Shown here piece after piece: positions 51,400 to 60,312 of a stretch of 64,000 nt of DNA (position 1 is its first letter; each line of letters opens with the position of its first letter). The notes beneath the pieces were generated by a model. The model ran no database searches, was not told where the DNA came from, and saw only the letters and a program-made list of their open reading frames with translations. Source of the DNA: Terriglobia bacterium (GTDB lineage Bacteria; Acidobacteriota; UBA6911); NCBI GenBank assembly GCA_020072565.1, contig JAIQGI010000021.1:1-64000 (forward strand), written 5' to 3'. The translations under genes and the position numbers were made by a program.

Positions 51400-51718
51400 G
51401 TTCATCCTCGGGTTTGATGTCGGTCTGATCGCTTTCACCCGGCCTTGCTCCTTTCTGTTTTTTCGCTGCCTTTGCCGCTGCTTTGGCCGTTTTTCTCGCT
51501 ATAGATTCCACTGCCCCCTCAAGCCCTGGAATCGGCGGAGTCTCGGGCCGTTTGCCATCCTTTGCCGCTTCGCCTTCCCCCTCCGGCTCATTGGCAGTTT
51601 TGGATTCCTTGTCGCGGTCCTCCCAGCGCACATAGCGCGGATCTTTCCCGATATCCCTTTCATCCAGCCACAGAAATTCCTGGGGCTTCTTCCAGTTCAC
51701 GATCTTGATTAGGGCCAT
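51326..51718 (-). CDS. phage protein with charged low-complexity tail
   Basis: 130 residues. A compact start (ALIKIVNWKKPQEFLWLDER) is followed by a mainly acidic and then Lys/Ala-rich linker (ARKTAKAAAKAAKKQKGARP) and an acidic end. It lies directly after the capsid gene; a capsid accessory or decoration role is possible but not shown. Confidence 0.55.
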   Translation of the reverse strand: MALIKIVNWKKPQEFLWLDERDIGKDPRYVRWEDRDKESKTANEPEGEGEAAKDGKRPETPPIPGLEGAVESIARKTAKAAAKAAKKQKGARPGESDQTDIKPEDEHGGEVVPHDENQDAAGSAVNSPGL

Positions 51719-51738
51719 TAACTACCTCCGAAACGACA

Positions 51739-51763
51739 GCGGGGCTACCCATAGCAGCCCCGC
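51739..51763. terminator. hairpin after the capsid gene
   Basis: GCGGGGCT and AGCCCCGC form a perfect 8-base stem with a 9-base loop, 16 bases after the capsid stop on the minus strand. No strong T-run follows, so it is probably partial, reducing transcription of later genes or protecting the capsid mRNA. Confidence 0.5.
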
Positions 51764-51778
51764 CATCAATAGGATTGA

Positions 51779-52915
51779 CTACGCTGCGTCGCGCAACCGG
51801 ACGCCCATGTTGCGATCAAGCACCTTCATCCCGTATAGGACGTCGAGCGCGACCTTGATCGTGCTGTCGTCGCCTTCGTACCAGATGCGGGAACGAAGCG
51901 CCAATCCGGTGATCGGATCGGTGATCGTGGAAATACGCGCGCCCAGGTTGTTGCCGGCCTCGGTCAACGGAGCCATCGCAAGTGCGATGGCATTGCGGTG
52001 GAAACCAATACTCTCGCTGAAGTTGCCCACGATGACCTTCACCACCTGTGCATTGGTAACGGCCAACTGCAAACCGGGCTCAATCTTCAGCGTAATCGCA
52101 CCAGCAATGGCAGTCGCATCCTCGGTGATCACATACTTCTGGGTGTGACCCGTGATCTCCAGGACATCGCCAGCCTTGACCGTGCCAGCGGCGGTCAGAC
52201 CGTCTACGTTGATGGTCTTCGTGCCCGCGACATATCCGGGGGCATTGGCAATCGCACCATCGGGATCGGCACAGGCGCCGCCGGTGTGGGTGTTGACGTT
52301 CTGATTCGCGAACACCTCGAACCCAAACTTCTGGCCCAGCGTGCCGCGCATCTGGGTCTGAACACCGGCATCTCCGGCGCCGGACGCCTGGGAAAATGCC
52401 GCCAGGTTCAGGAACTCGCCCTCGAGTGTCCCGTTCAGCATCATGTGCAGATCGTCCATCGGCACCTTGTTGTTGAACAGGACCGTCCGTGCGGCGGTGA
52501 TATCGGCGACGGCAGCCGGCCCAGTCGCGACCACATAGAACGGGAACAGCCTGTAAAGCGCGGCCAGTTTCTGGTCGATGTCGTCCGCCAGGGCGTAGGC
52601 CGCCGGCCGGATGTGATCGTTGATGATCTTCTCGGTGGTGAAGGTCAACTCCTTGTCGGTCAGAGCGAACTTCACCTCGCGCCAGAAGTTTAAAGCGATC
52701 TGCACCTCGCCCGCCTTGATGTCCTGTGCCTGCGACGGAGCGTCCTGAGCGGCGAACGTGCTCGGAACGGAAATGGAAATGACCGAACCCTTCTGCTGAG
52801 GGCTCTTGTCATAGCCGCGATAAACGCGGCCGGCCATCCCCAGGGCCTTTTCCAGGGCAATCAAGCCTTCCTGGGCGTAAAACAGGGGATCGTATACGGA
52901 AAGAACGTTACCCAT
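51779..52915 (-). CDS. major capsid protein, P22 coat-like
   Basis: 378 residues of the P22 coat protein family (HK97 fold). Landmarks: the N-terminal ALEKALGMAGRVYRGYDKS, QDIKAGEVQIALNFWREVKF, ELTFTTEKIINDHIRPAAYA, and an inserted domain (about 210-285) with DGLTAAGTVKAGDVLEITGH, followed by AIALAMAPLTEAGNNLGARI. The inserted domain is typical of the P22 branch. GAGGAGC precedes the ATG. The gene follows a scaffold gene, as expected for this capsid type. Confidence 0.88.
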   Translation of the reverse strand: MGNVLSVYDPLFYAQEGLIALEKALGMAGRVYRGYDKSPQQKGSVISISVPSTFAAQDAPSQAQDIKAGEVQIALNFWREVKFALTDKELTFTTEKIINDHIRPAAYALADDIDQKLAALYRLFPFYVVATGPAAVADITAARTVLFNNKVPMDDLHMMLNGTLEGEFLNLAAFSQASGAGDAGVQTQMRGTLGQKFGFEVFANQNVNTHTGGACADPDGAIANAPGYVAGTKTINVDGLTAAGTVKAGDVLEITGHTQKYVITEDATAIAGAITLKIEPGLQLAVTNAQVVKVIVGNFSESIGFHRNAIALAMAPLTEAGNNLGARISTITDPITGLALRSRIWYEGDDSTIKVALDVLYGMKVLDRNMGVRLRDAA

Positions 52916-53042
52916 TGCTACTTGCTCCTCAACATGATGTGCTTCTCTTCACGGCACACCGATCCCCGGTGCCTCTTCACCCGGACCATCCCGGTCCCCG
53001 GCTACAGAAGCGCGTCCGTTTCTGTGAAGCGGTTGAAATGAT

Positions 53043-53067
53043 GAAGGCCCGCAACTCGCGGGCCTTC
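53043..53067. terminator. hairpin between scaffold and capsid genes
   Basis: A perfect 10-base stem (GAAGGCCCGC / GCGGGCCTTC) with loop AACTC in the 187-base gap between scaffold stop and capsid start. On the minus strand the downstream sequence has only short T-runs, so it may be an attenuator or a processing site that sets the scaffold-to-capsid ratio. Confidence 0.55.
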
Positions 53068-53102
53068 GCTTTCAGTGGATTGTCACTCGTTTGCTCGAAA
53101 GA

Positions 53103-53900
53103 CTAATCTGCGATCTCGAACGGCAGCCCGGCCTTTTCGGCCTGCGCCTTCGCATTGCGGTACTTCTGCGGGTCTTTCGCCTCCTCGCGGCTCAGCCGAA
53201 CCACTTTGGCGTTGCTCGTGCCGCCCGAACTCGGCGGCGTCCCCGCTCCTGCGGACATCTTGAAGAGGTGCGGCGCGTCCTGCTGCAAGCCGCTCACCCA
53301 CTCATCGATCGAGATCGGCTTGTTCGGGTCCTTGCCGTAAATCACCTGGTCGCCCTTCATCGCTGTCGGGGTCTTGTCCTTCAACGTCCAGGTCCTCTGA
53401 CCGCGCAGCACCACATCCTCTACGGCATGCTCCAGAACGCCAGCTTTCATAGCCGCGGCGCGAATCGAGTTGTCGATCAGCACCTCAGCCATGGTCTGGT
53501 TGGCGGTTTTCAGATCCTTCTTCAGGTCGAGGATCGTTTTGTTGAAAGCGACGATCTGATTCTCATAATCGGCCTTCATACGCTCGGTTCGGAGCTTCAG
53601 CAGATCCTCCACCTTCCCGGCGTCGAGCAGCTGTTTATCCTCGAGCTCCTGGAGTTTCTTCTGGGCCTCCTTCGCCTTCTCAGGGTCGATGTCCTTGAAC
53701 TTGTCGATGGTTTCCTGCAACTGCTTCTTGGCGGTCTTCAGTTCATCCCGAACTGCCGTCAAGGCATTCTTCAGGCCACTGACATCCTCAACCCCTTCCG
53801 CGTCGAGTATGAACTTCCCGTCCTTCTCGGCGTAATATTCACGCAAAGCCTCCGGCAGTGCGTCGTGTTCCTCTTTTGAGAGGATCGCCTTCAAAGCCAT
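53103..53900 (-). CDS. capsid scaffolding protein
   Basis: 265 residues. ALKAILSKEEHDALPEALRE at the start, a long coiled coil (about 50-160; LKTAKKQLQETIDKFKDIDP and MKADYENQIVAFNKTILDLK), a conserved AAAMKAGVLEHAVEDVVLRG and a C-terminal tail with a GTPPSSGGTSN linker and basic end. This is the general build of phage scaffolds. The ATG at 53900 is preferred, with AGGAG ten bases upstream. It stands directly ahead of the capsid gene. Confidence 0.82.
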   Translation of the reverse strand: MALKAILSKEEHDALPEALREYYAEKDGKFILDAEGVEDVSGLKNALTAVRDELKTAKKQLQETIDKFKDIDPEKAKEAQKKLQELEDKQLLDAGKVEDLLKLRTERMKADYENQIVAFNKTILDLKKDLKTANQTMAEVLIDNSIRAAAMKAGVLEHAVEDVVLRGQRTWTLKDKTPTAMKGDQVIYGKDPNKPISIDEWVSGLQQDAPHLFKMSAGAGTPPSSGGTSNAKVVRLSREEAKDPQKYRNAKAQAEKAGLPFEIAD

Positions 53901-54039
53901 CCGCAACATTCTCCTAAAATGGAAGCGCCCGAAGTCTGGCACCCGGCCAAATCTCAGGCGTTTCTGTTCTTCATGGATCCCGACCGGAACCCGTCCGGAG
54001 GGGCGTTCGCCGTTTCAATCAGGAATCTGTGTCCATCAG

Positions 54040-55005
54040 CTACGCCACTTTCATGATGGGCAATCTGAGTCCGCGCACCTTCCTGACCAGACCTTCGCTG
54101 CACCGGCAGTTCGGGTGTAAGGTCGGACGGGCAATCCCGTTCGGATAAACCCCGTTGATGTCCCGCCGCATAGTCTCCATTCCCCGGCAGCGCGGACACA
54201 GCCGGTCGTCATGCGCGACGATCCAGCAGACTTCCCATTCCTCGGGCCGAAGTAGGCCGTCGCTCACCGCCTGGGTCCAGAGTGCCCCCTGGCCGGCATT
54301 CGAAGCGTCAATCGTGAGCGTCCTGGCAATGCCTTCGGCCCGCTCGCGAATCAGTCGGTCCGTGTAGTTCGCGACCAGCTTGTCGATTCGGTCCTTCGTC
54401 AAGCCCTGCCGCGCGATCACATTGGCCGACCGGGCCATCCCGCCACGGCCGATCTTGTAGAGCGCCGTCTTGCCCAGTTCGCCAGCTCCGCGTCCGGCAA
54501 GTTCCTCGAAATACAGCCGGTATCGATCAACGGTCTCCCACTGGTTTGCGGTCAGCCCGACGATCTCCCGGATCTGCCGTGCCATATCATACGGGTGCAC
54601 GCCTTCGGTAAACGCCTTGAACAATGAGTCCCGGATCGCATTCTCGCTCTCAGCCCGTATCTTCAGGATTGGATTGAGCGTCGCCTCGCGGATGAAGTCG
54701 AAAACCTCCGGGTTCGTCACGTTGAGCGAGGCGGTGATTCCGCCGGGTAGTACTGCGACCTCGGCCCCCCCCTCTGCCACATCGCGAATCGTGCGGGCAA
54801 TATCGGACTGAAACTGCTTCTCAAACTCCTGGAGCGGGATCGCATTCAGCACGCCAGCCATGTCCCGCCGGCGGATCGCTGCTTCTATTCTGGAGATCGC
54901 TGTCGCGTCCTTGATCTGCTGAATCGTCCGCAGGAACGCCCTTGCTATGTCGGGCTCCATTTGCTTCGCTATGCGCTGGATACCCTGGATGTTTTGGATT
55001 GGCAT
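54040..55005 (-). CDS. phage head morphogenesis protein (SPP1 gp7/Mu F-like)
   Basis: 321 residues. The family's C-terminal domain is clear: WIVAHDDRLCPRCRGMETM and ARPTLHPNCRCSEGL, with the Cys and His residues that mark Mu F-type minor head proteins. The helical N-terminus has IARTIRDVAEGG and HPYDMARQIREIVGLTANQW. It should be the gene directly after the portal in the late operon, but a 5.3 kb plus-strand insertion lies between the two. Confidence 0.85.
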   Translation of the reverse strand: MPIQNIQGIQRIAKQMEPDIARAFLRTIQQIKDATAISRIEAAIRRRDMAGVLNAIPLQEFEKQFQSDIARTIRDVAEGGAEVAVLPGGITASLNVTNPEVFDFIREATLNPILKIRAESENAIRDSLFKAFTEGVHPYDMARQIREIVGLTANQWETVDRYRLYFEELAGRGAGELGKTALYKIGRGGMARSANVIARQGLTKDRIDKLVANYTDRLIRERAEGIARTLTIDASNAGQGALWTQAVSDGLLRPEEWEVCWIVAHDDRLCPRCRGMETMRRDINGVYPNGIARPTLHPNCRCSEGLVRKVRGLRLPIMKVA

Positions 55006-55144
55006 TTAGTACCTGTGCGGGGACTGCAAGCCCATAAAACTGAATGAGTTGAGGATGTGAAATTTTCTTGACTCTTACTCATAACATGGGGAGACTCATC
55101 CGAGTGGTTCACTCTATCTATCCATTGCAGGCAGTCAGATTCCT

Positions 55145-55864
55145 ATGGCGGTCAAGTCCTATTTTGATGGAAGCGGGGACCCAGGCAACAGATCAGAGAG
55201 GTACCTGACGCTGGGATCCTATTCAGGATCAGCGAACGCTTGGCAGCATATTGCGCCAATTTGGTCAAAAGTTTTGGATAAGCACGATGCTGCATACCTT
55301 CATATGTTTGAGGCGGCTTCCCTTAAGGGCGAATTCAGAATCAGTAACGGATGGAATCGCGACCGAGTAACGCGGCTTCTTCTTGACTTGGCCGACGTTG
55401 TGAATTGCTGGCATGAACGAACACTTTTACCGGTCGTAGTGTCGGTAGAAATGAATTCGTACGCAGCAACCGCGTTGACAATGCAACACAATAGTCAAGT
55501 ACTCCGTGCTGCAGCCGTATGTAGTGTTCAGTGCTGCCAAAGAATCCTGGGGTCATTAAATCAAAATCCAGCAGATTCAAATTCCACAATAGAAATCTAT
55601 CGGGATGATCGAGACCCTTATCTGGGTGAGTTAGTCAATGATTGGAGGTCCATTCGGATTCGACGTGAGCAGCAGATACTCAACAAAATTGATAAAATTG
55701 AGGCAGTCGACATGAAAGAGACCCCAGGAATCCAAATGGCAGACATGATTGCTTGGACGGCGCACAGATGCCTGACGTACCCTGAGGACCAGAGAGCCCA
55801 GATGCTTTGGTTGGCATTGAGAGTCGTCGAAAACAAGATTCTCGGGGGATCGAATCCAGCCTAG
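55145..55864 (+). CDS. DUF3800 protein
   Basis: 239 residues of DUF3800, a family with an RNase H-like fold and likely metal-dependent nuclease chemistry. Family motifs: KSYFDGSGDPG at the start (Asp8, Asp12), YLHMFEAASLKGEF, IEIYRDDRDPYLG (Asp154, Asp155) and TPGIQMADMIAWTAHR near the end (Asp200). The conserved acidic residues are all present. It is the first gene of a two-gene plus-strand cassette and ends 18 bases before the large PNP-STAND gene. The ATG at 55145 has only a weak ribosome-binding site. DUF3800 genes occur often in defence islands and mobile elements, but their function is not settled. Confidence 0.85.
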   Translation: MAVKSYFDGSGDPGNRSERYLTLGSYSGSANAWQHIAPIWSKVLDKHDAAYLHMFEAASLKGEFRISNGWNRDRVTRLLLDLADVVNCWHERTLLPVVVSVEMNSYAATALTMQHNSQVLRAAAVCSVQCCQRILGSLNQNPADSNSTIEIYRDDRDPYLGELVNDWRSIRIRREQQILNKIDKIEAVDMKETPGIQMADMIAWTAHRCLTYPEDQRAQMLWLALRVVENKILGGSNPA

Positions 55865-55882
55865 GCAAGGAGGTCAGACTCG

Positions 55883-58800
55883 ATGCGGAATGGTCCGAGC
55901 TCTAATCCCCTGTTCGGCATAGTTACAGCTCTGCCCATCGAATTTGCTGCGATAAAGGCTATGCTCGACCGGCCACGTGATCTTCAAGTCGATGGAGATC
56001 CAAATGATTATGTCGTTGGCACCATCTCGGCGCTTGGCGGTGGCAAGCACACGGTAGTTGGAACACTCTTAAAGAAACCCGGGAACAATAGCGCTGCGAC
56101 CGCAGCAGCCGATCTGCTTCGCAGTTTTCCGACGGTAGAAGAAGTCCTCATGGTTGGGATAGCTGCCGGCACACCCAATCCCGAGAAAGTAGATCTTCAT
56201 GTCCGTTTGGGTGATATCGTCGTGTCTGATGTCTCGGGCATTCTGCAGTACGATCTTGTCAAGCTCTCGAACGGCATTGTTGAGATTCGCAGCACCTCGG
56301 CGCCTCCGTCTGCACGTCTAATAGGCCGGCTTCACATTCTAGAGGCAGATCGTCTTGCTGGAAAATATCCTTGGGAGCACTTCATCGCACGGGCAAATCA
56401 TCTTGAAGGTTGTGGGCGACCGGACGCAGGAACGGATCGATTATTTTCGTGCGCAATCCCACCGGCCGAGATCGCGCATCCAGAAGATCCGTATCGTACG
56501 CGACGGCCCGGCCTTCCCAAAGTGTTCTACGGCAGGATAGGGTCGGCGAACACACTACTTCGAGATTGTAAGCTACGGGATCGTCTACGAGACCAATATG
56601 ATGTACGCGCCATTGAGATGGAGGGATCAGGAGTTGCCGATAGCACATGGACGCACCAACAGTCGTATTTGGTGATTCGTGGGATTAGCGATTACGGCGA
56701 TGGACATAAGAATGATCTTTGGCACGGTTATGGCGCCGTCGTTGCGGCCGCATTCGCGCGGGCGCTACTTGAAGCGGTTCCGAGCAAGGCAACAGGCAAG
56801 AAACGCAACAAGCGTACCATAGGAGCTCGATCAAGCCTGCAGGGACGCAAATCTACTGACCGGCGAGCACTTGAGCGATTGCGCCATCTGACCGCGATAG
56901 TTCGTGACGACGCTCGCGAAATTCCAGGTTCCGGACCAGAATCCAGACCAATCTATCTCGATGAATCCTTGTACGTGCCACGATCCATAGAGCAAGAACT
57001 GGAACATCTGATTGCTGACGCTATGATCGCTGACCCTGTCGTCGCGGTTATAGTGGGTGAAGCAGGAAATGGGAAGACCACACTGCTCTGGAAACTCCAT
57101 CATGCGCTTACCAACCAATCAAGGTGGGAACCGTGGTTCCTCAAGGCAAGCATGTTATCAATGAAGGAGCATGAGGAAGCGACCGGCAGATTCGACATAA
57201 GCGACATCCTTCAGGCAATCAATGCCTTAAAGACAAAGAAACCAATTCTCTTTCTGGATACTGTCGATCTCCTTCTGCATAGTGAACGCGAGCGGGATGC
57301 CTTGTTGGAACTGCTTGTAGCCCTACGCAGTCATAACTGTCCAGTGATTGCCACTTGCCGACCCCAGGAGGCGACTCGCTTGCGTAGCGCTGGGGCGCAC
57401 CACCTCATGCTAGGCCCATATACGAAGACGGAGCTTGATGAAGCCGTAGCAAAGCATGTCGCTCGGTTTTACAAAAATGCTGTCCCTCGTGACCGGCAGG
57501 AACATCTCCTGAGAATTCAGGAAGCTGTTGCACTTGGGCTTCCGATACGGGAGATCTGTTCAATTCCTCTTACACTCCGGATGCTGTTCAGCCTCTATGC
57601 GCCTGAAGAAGTACCCGTTGAGATCCATGCCTTCCGTTTGTATGACGAGTACTGGAAGTCCCGCGTCGTCCAAGACGTGCGAGCTGGAAGCCTCCCAGCG
57701 GACCTGGCGAATAATAGCCTTGAAAGGTCTTGCTGGCTTGCGTCCCTGACCATGCTGGCCGAAGGTACGCCCGAAATTGACGAAAGAAGAGTCGAACGGG
57801 TGCTTTCAGAGTTTGGCGCTTCACCAGAAGATATATGGAGGCTTGCGTCAAGGGCAGTCATTCGCCGCTCTGAAGCAGGCACTATCAGCTTTTTTCACCA
57901 GACATTCTTCGAGCATAGTGCAGCACGAGCAATATTAGGTCTGATGGGCACTGCAGGCCTAGCATTGATGCGTCGCCGGATAAAAGCATCACCGAACGAT
58001 CTTTTTCTTAGTCCCATCCACGAACAACTGCTTCTGCTTAGTGAATTTGACGTTTCGCTTAGGAGTCAGGGGAACTCAGCCCTTGCAGAACTTCTTTCGA
58101 TAGAGGGATATCCCAGAATGTCTGGGATTTACGTGTATGCTCACCTTAGCAATCCTACGGTTGAGATCTCAACTACCATCAGATCGTTGCTGACGAATGA
58201 AGAGACGGCCCTCGTAAAGAGGTTTCTTCAAGTTGCTCCCAACATGCCAGGTTCAAGACTTCGCATGCTCTTTGAGGAACTAGGGAGCATCTGGTGCCGC
58301 AATCAGTGGACAGAGCGACAACATGTTCTTGAATTGCTCGAGCGATTGGGTTCTCGTGACGCGCTCTCGGTCAAGGAGTTTCTCGAACGGCACTCGATTT
58401 TCGACCACGTCCTCGCTATGCCTGCTTCTGCAGGCCCGGGTGATCGCAGACTGCTTCGCGTTTTGCACGCAATCGCGCCGGGTTTTCCAGAATGGACCTG
58501 GGGGTGTCTCATCCAGCTATATGCTAAGTCCCTTCCTCGAGCTGAAAGCAGGCAACTCCAAGTGGCAATCCTCGATACTATATGCGCGCGTGCGAGCACT
58601 TTTTCTCCTAGTGGTATTGCGAGACGATTCGAGGACGCCATTTCCGGAGCGGCAAATAAACCCTACACCAATGATTTCGATGACCTTACGCGGTCAGCAG
58701 GGCGCCTCTGGGCAATCGAGTGGAAGGAGAGTGGAATCCAGATTAGATCGATTCTAGAGGAGCTCGCCAAAATGGAGGACGGCTTGGGATTGCGAGCTAG

Positions 58801-60232
58801 GCTCAATGGCCTCAGTTACCTCCTCATTGAGTCGAGTGAGGTCGAAGCAAAGCGCGCTTTTGATGTGTTCAAAGGAGAAACCGACGTTTTTCGACTCTGG
58901 CTTTGGAGCATGGTCGTCTTTCCCAACTGGCTTCGCGGCAACCGAGGAGACATCGGTTCCGCCCAGACAACCGATAGTGTCAGATTCCTCCGTCGAAAAA
59001 CGAGGACCGTGCTCACGCTCATTGCCTCTGAGAAAGAGACGTTGTTGGCCCCGATGCGACGCGCATTGATAGAGGCCTCTCTACCTCCAGAAATTCTGCT
59101 GGAGATCCTCAGCGACGTACATCAAGACGAATGGCTCGACCCTGATCGCCTGGCAGAACTTCTCGCTGATGCTGCTCTTGCGAATCACCCAGCGGCCTCG
59201 CGGGCTCTGGAACAACTGATTTCTGACCCCAAAATGTTCAGTCAGTCGACTGCGTCCATGGTGTGCTCACTATTGGCTCGCAGGGCTCAGCAAAACCGTC
59301 GAGCTGTTTTTAAATTAATTCAGTTATCGGTGAAGATCAGAGATTCAGTCCGTCTCTTCAGAGCACTGGCCATGCTCGAAGGACCTGTTGAACCATGTAT
59401 TCTTCGGTACGCCTCGCAACTGGACCATTTTCGGCAAAGTCTAGTTGATTCTACAGCAGGACAAAGCCGGCGCATTGGATTAATAATATGGCTCCATTTG
59501 CTGCGCCTCGGACTGGTACCGGAACCGATATTGTCAGAACTTCAGGGACGATTCCAAAAAGAAAGCGATTTACGCGCGCGGGCCTCCATCGCACGTCTGA
59601 TTGCACAAGCAAGTATTGGTCCCGGCTCAACATTAAAAGAGATTGTAGATATCCTAGGGCCCATGTCACTGGCAACTGATGAGGACTTACGGACGCAGGC
59701 ATTTGACGCTCTTGCTCGGGCAGTTGCCGAGCGCTCAAATGATCCGGATCTTTACGCGAAAGTTCTCGATATCGCCTTGACCCAGCCGACAAATGCCGGC
59801 CGACTCTCCATGGTCGGTCATCTCGTCACCCGTCTCCTGCCGCAGACCCCAACACACGCCCTGGAAATGTTCGAGCGGCTTCTGCTTTCGCCACAAGTAG
59901 CTGCGATGGGCGCGCAGGCCAAACGAGTACTCATCAACCGTCTGCGGACTCCTGCTCGGCATCTTGTTTCGTCAATCTCATCGACCGATCGGTTGCAGCT
60001 TATCGGCCACGTACCAGGTCTTGATCGCTTTCTGGGTCGGCTCGTCATCGAAGCGATCTGCCATGAGGCGTTCGATTCCGTAGTGCCCCAACTGGATGCC
60101 CTTCTTCAAACAAAGCTTGATGGCGATATTAAAGAACTCATCCGGCGCCAAAAATACCAACGAGAAAGAACACTTGGTGGAGACCAGTGGCCCGAAGTCC
60201 TCCAGGCGGTTCGAAATAAGAGCAGGCTCTAA
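55883..60232 (+). CDS. PNP domain-STAND NTPase-helical repeat protein (NLR-like)
   Basis: 1449 residues. Residues about 10-290 are a purine nucleoside phosphorylase/nucleosidase domain: FGIVTALPIEFAAIKAM (Glu20), VGIAAG (91-96), AIEMEGSG (243-250, Glu247) and VIRGISDYGD (Asp270) match the catalytic and base-binding positions of MTA/SAH nucleosidases. A basic linker (about 296-330) leads to a P-loop NTPase: Walker A GEAGNGKT (392-399), Walker B PILFLDTVDLL with Asp459, and VIATCRPQEA as sensor. About 550-640 looks like a winged helix (SRAVIRRSEAGTISFFHQTF). The last 800 residues are helical repeats without signal or membrane segments. Effector-NTPase-sensor order is that of STAND/NLR immune proteins. 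AAGGAGGT precedes the ATG. Confidence 0.85.
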   Translation: MRNGPSSNPLFGIVTALPIEFAAIKAMLDRPRDLQVDGDPNDYVVGTISALGGGKHTVVGTLLKKPGNNSAATAAADLLRSFPTVEEVLMVGIAAGTPNPEKVDLHVRLGDIVVSDVSGILQYDLVKLSNGIVEIRSTSAPPSARLIGRLHILEADRLAGKYPWEHFIARANHLEGCGRPDAGTDRLFSCAIPPAEIAHPEDPYRTRRPGLPKVFYGRIGSANTLLRDCKLRDRLRDQYDVRAIEMEGSGVADSTWTHQQSYLVIRGISDYGDGHKNDLWHGYGAVVAAAFARALLEAVPSKATGKKRNKRTIGARSSLQGRKSTDRRALERLRHLTAIVRDDAREIPGSGPESRPIYLDESLYVPRSIEQELEHLIADAMIADPVVAVIVGEAGNGKTTLLWKLHHALTNQSRWEPWFLKASMLSMKEHEEATGRFDISDILQAINALKTKKPILFLDTVDLLLHSERERDALLELLVALRSHNCPVIATCRPQEATRLRSAGAHHLMLGPYTKTELDEAVAKHVARFYKNAVPRDRQEHLLRIQEAVALGLPIREICSIPLTLRMLFSLYAPEEVPVEIHAFRLYDEYWKSRVVQDVRAGSLPADLANNSLERSCWLASLTMLAEGTPEIDERRVERVLSEFGASPEDIWRLASRAVIRRSEAGTISFFHQTFFEHSAARAILGLMGTAGLALMRRRIKASPNDLFLSPIHEQLLLLSEFDVSLRSQGNSALAELLSIEGYPRMSGIYVYAHLSNPTVEISTTIRSLLTNEETALVKRFLQVAPNMPGSRLRMLFEELGSIWCRNQWTERQHVLELLERLGSRDALSVKEFLERHSIFDHVLAMPASAGPGDRRLLRVLHAIAPGFPEWTWGCLIQLYAKSLPRAESRQLQVAILDTICARASTFSPSGIARRFEDAISGAANKPYTNDFDDLTRSAGRLWAIEWKESGIQIRSILEELAKMEDGLGLRARLNGLSYLLIESSEVEAKRAFDVFKGETDVFRLWLWSMVVFPNWLRGNRGDIGSAQTTDSVRFLRRKTRTVLTLIASEKETLLAPMRRALIEASLPPEILLEILSDVHQDEWLDPDRLAELLADAALANHPAASRALEQLISDPKMFSQSTASMVCSLLARRAQQNRRAVFKLIQLSVKIRDSVRLFRALAMLEGPVEPCILRYASQLDHFRQSLVDSTAGQSRRIGLIIWLHLLRLGLVPEPILSELQGRFQKESDLRARASIARLIAQASIGPGSTLKEIVDILGPMSLATDEDLRTQAFDALARAVAERSNDPDLYAKVLDIALTQPTNAGRLSMVGHLVTRLLPQTPTHALEMFERLLLSPQVAAMGAQAKRVLINRLRTPARHLVSSISSTDRLQLIGHVPGLDRFLGRLVIEAICHEAFDSVVPQLDALLQTKLDGDIKELIRRQKYQRERTLGGDQWPEVLQAVRNKSRL

Positions 60233-60312
60233 TTCGCCTTGTCGATCTGCCTGCTTGGATGCTGGAATAGGGAACCATTCATCTATGGGCCGTTAGAACA
60301 TCCGTTGCCGTC

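Noticed and set aside
55040-55100. Promoter for the cassette from TTGACT at 55068
   Set aside because: No acceptable -10 box is found at 16-18 bases; the call would be guesswork.
55006-60312. Transposon-like ends around the PNP-STAND cassette
   Set aside because: I compared the 139 bases before and 80 bases after the cassette by eye and saw no convincing direct or inverted repeats.
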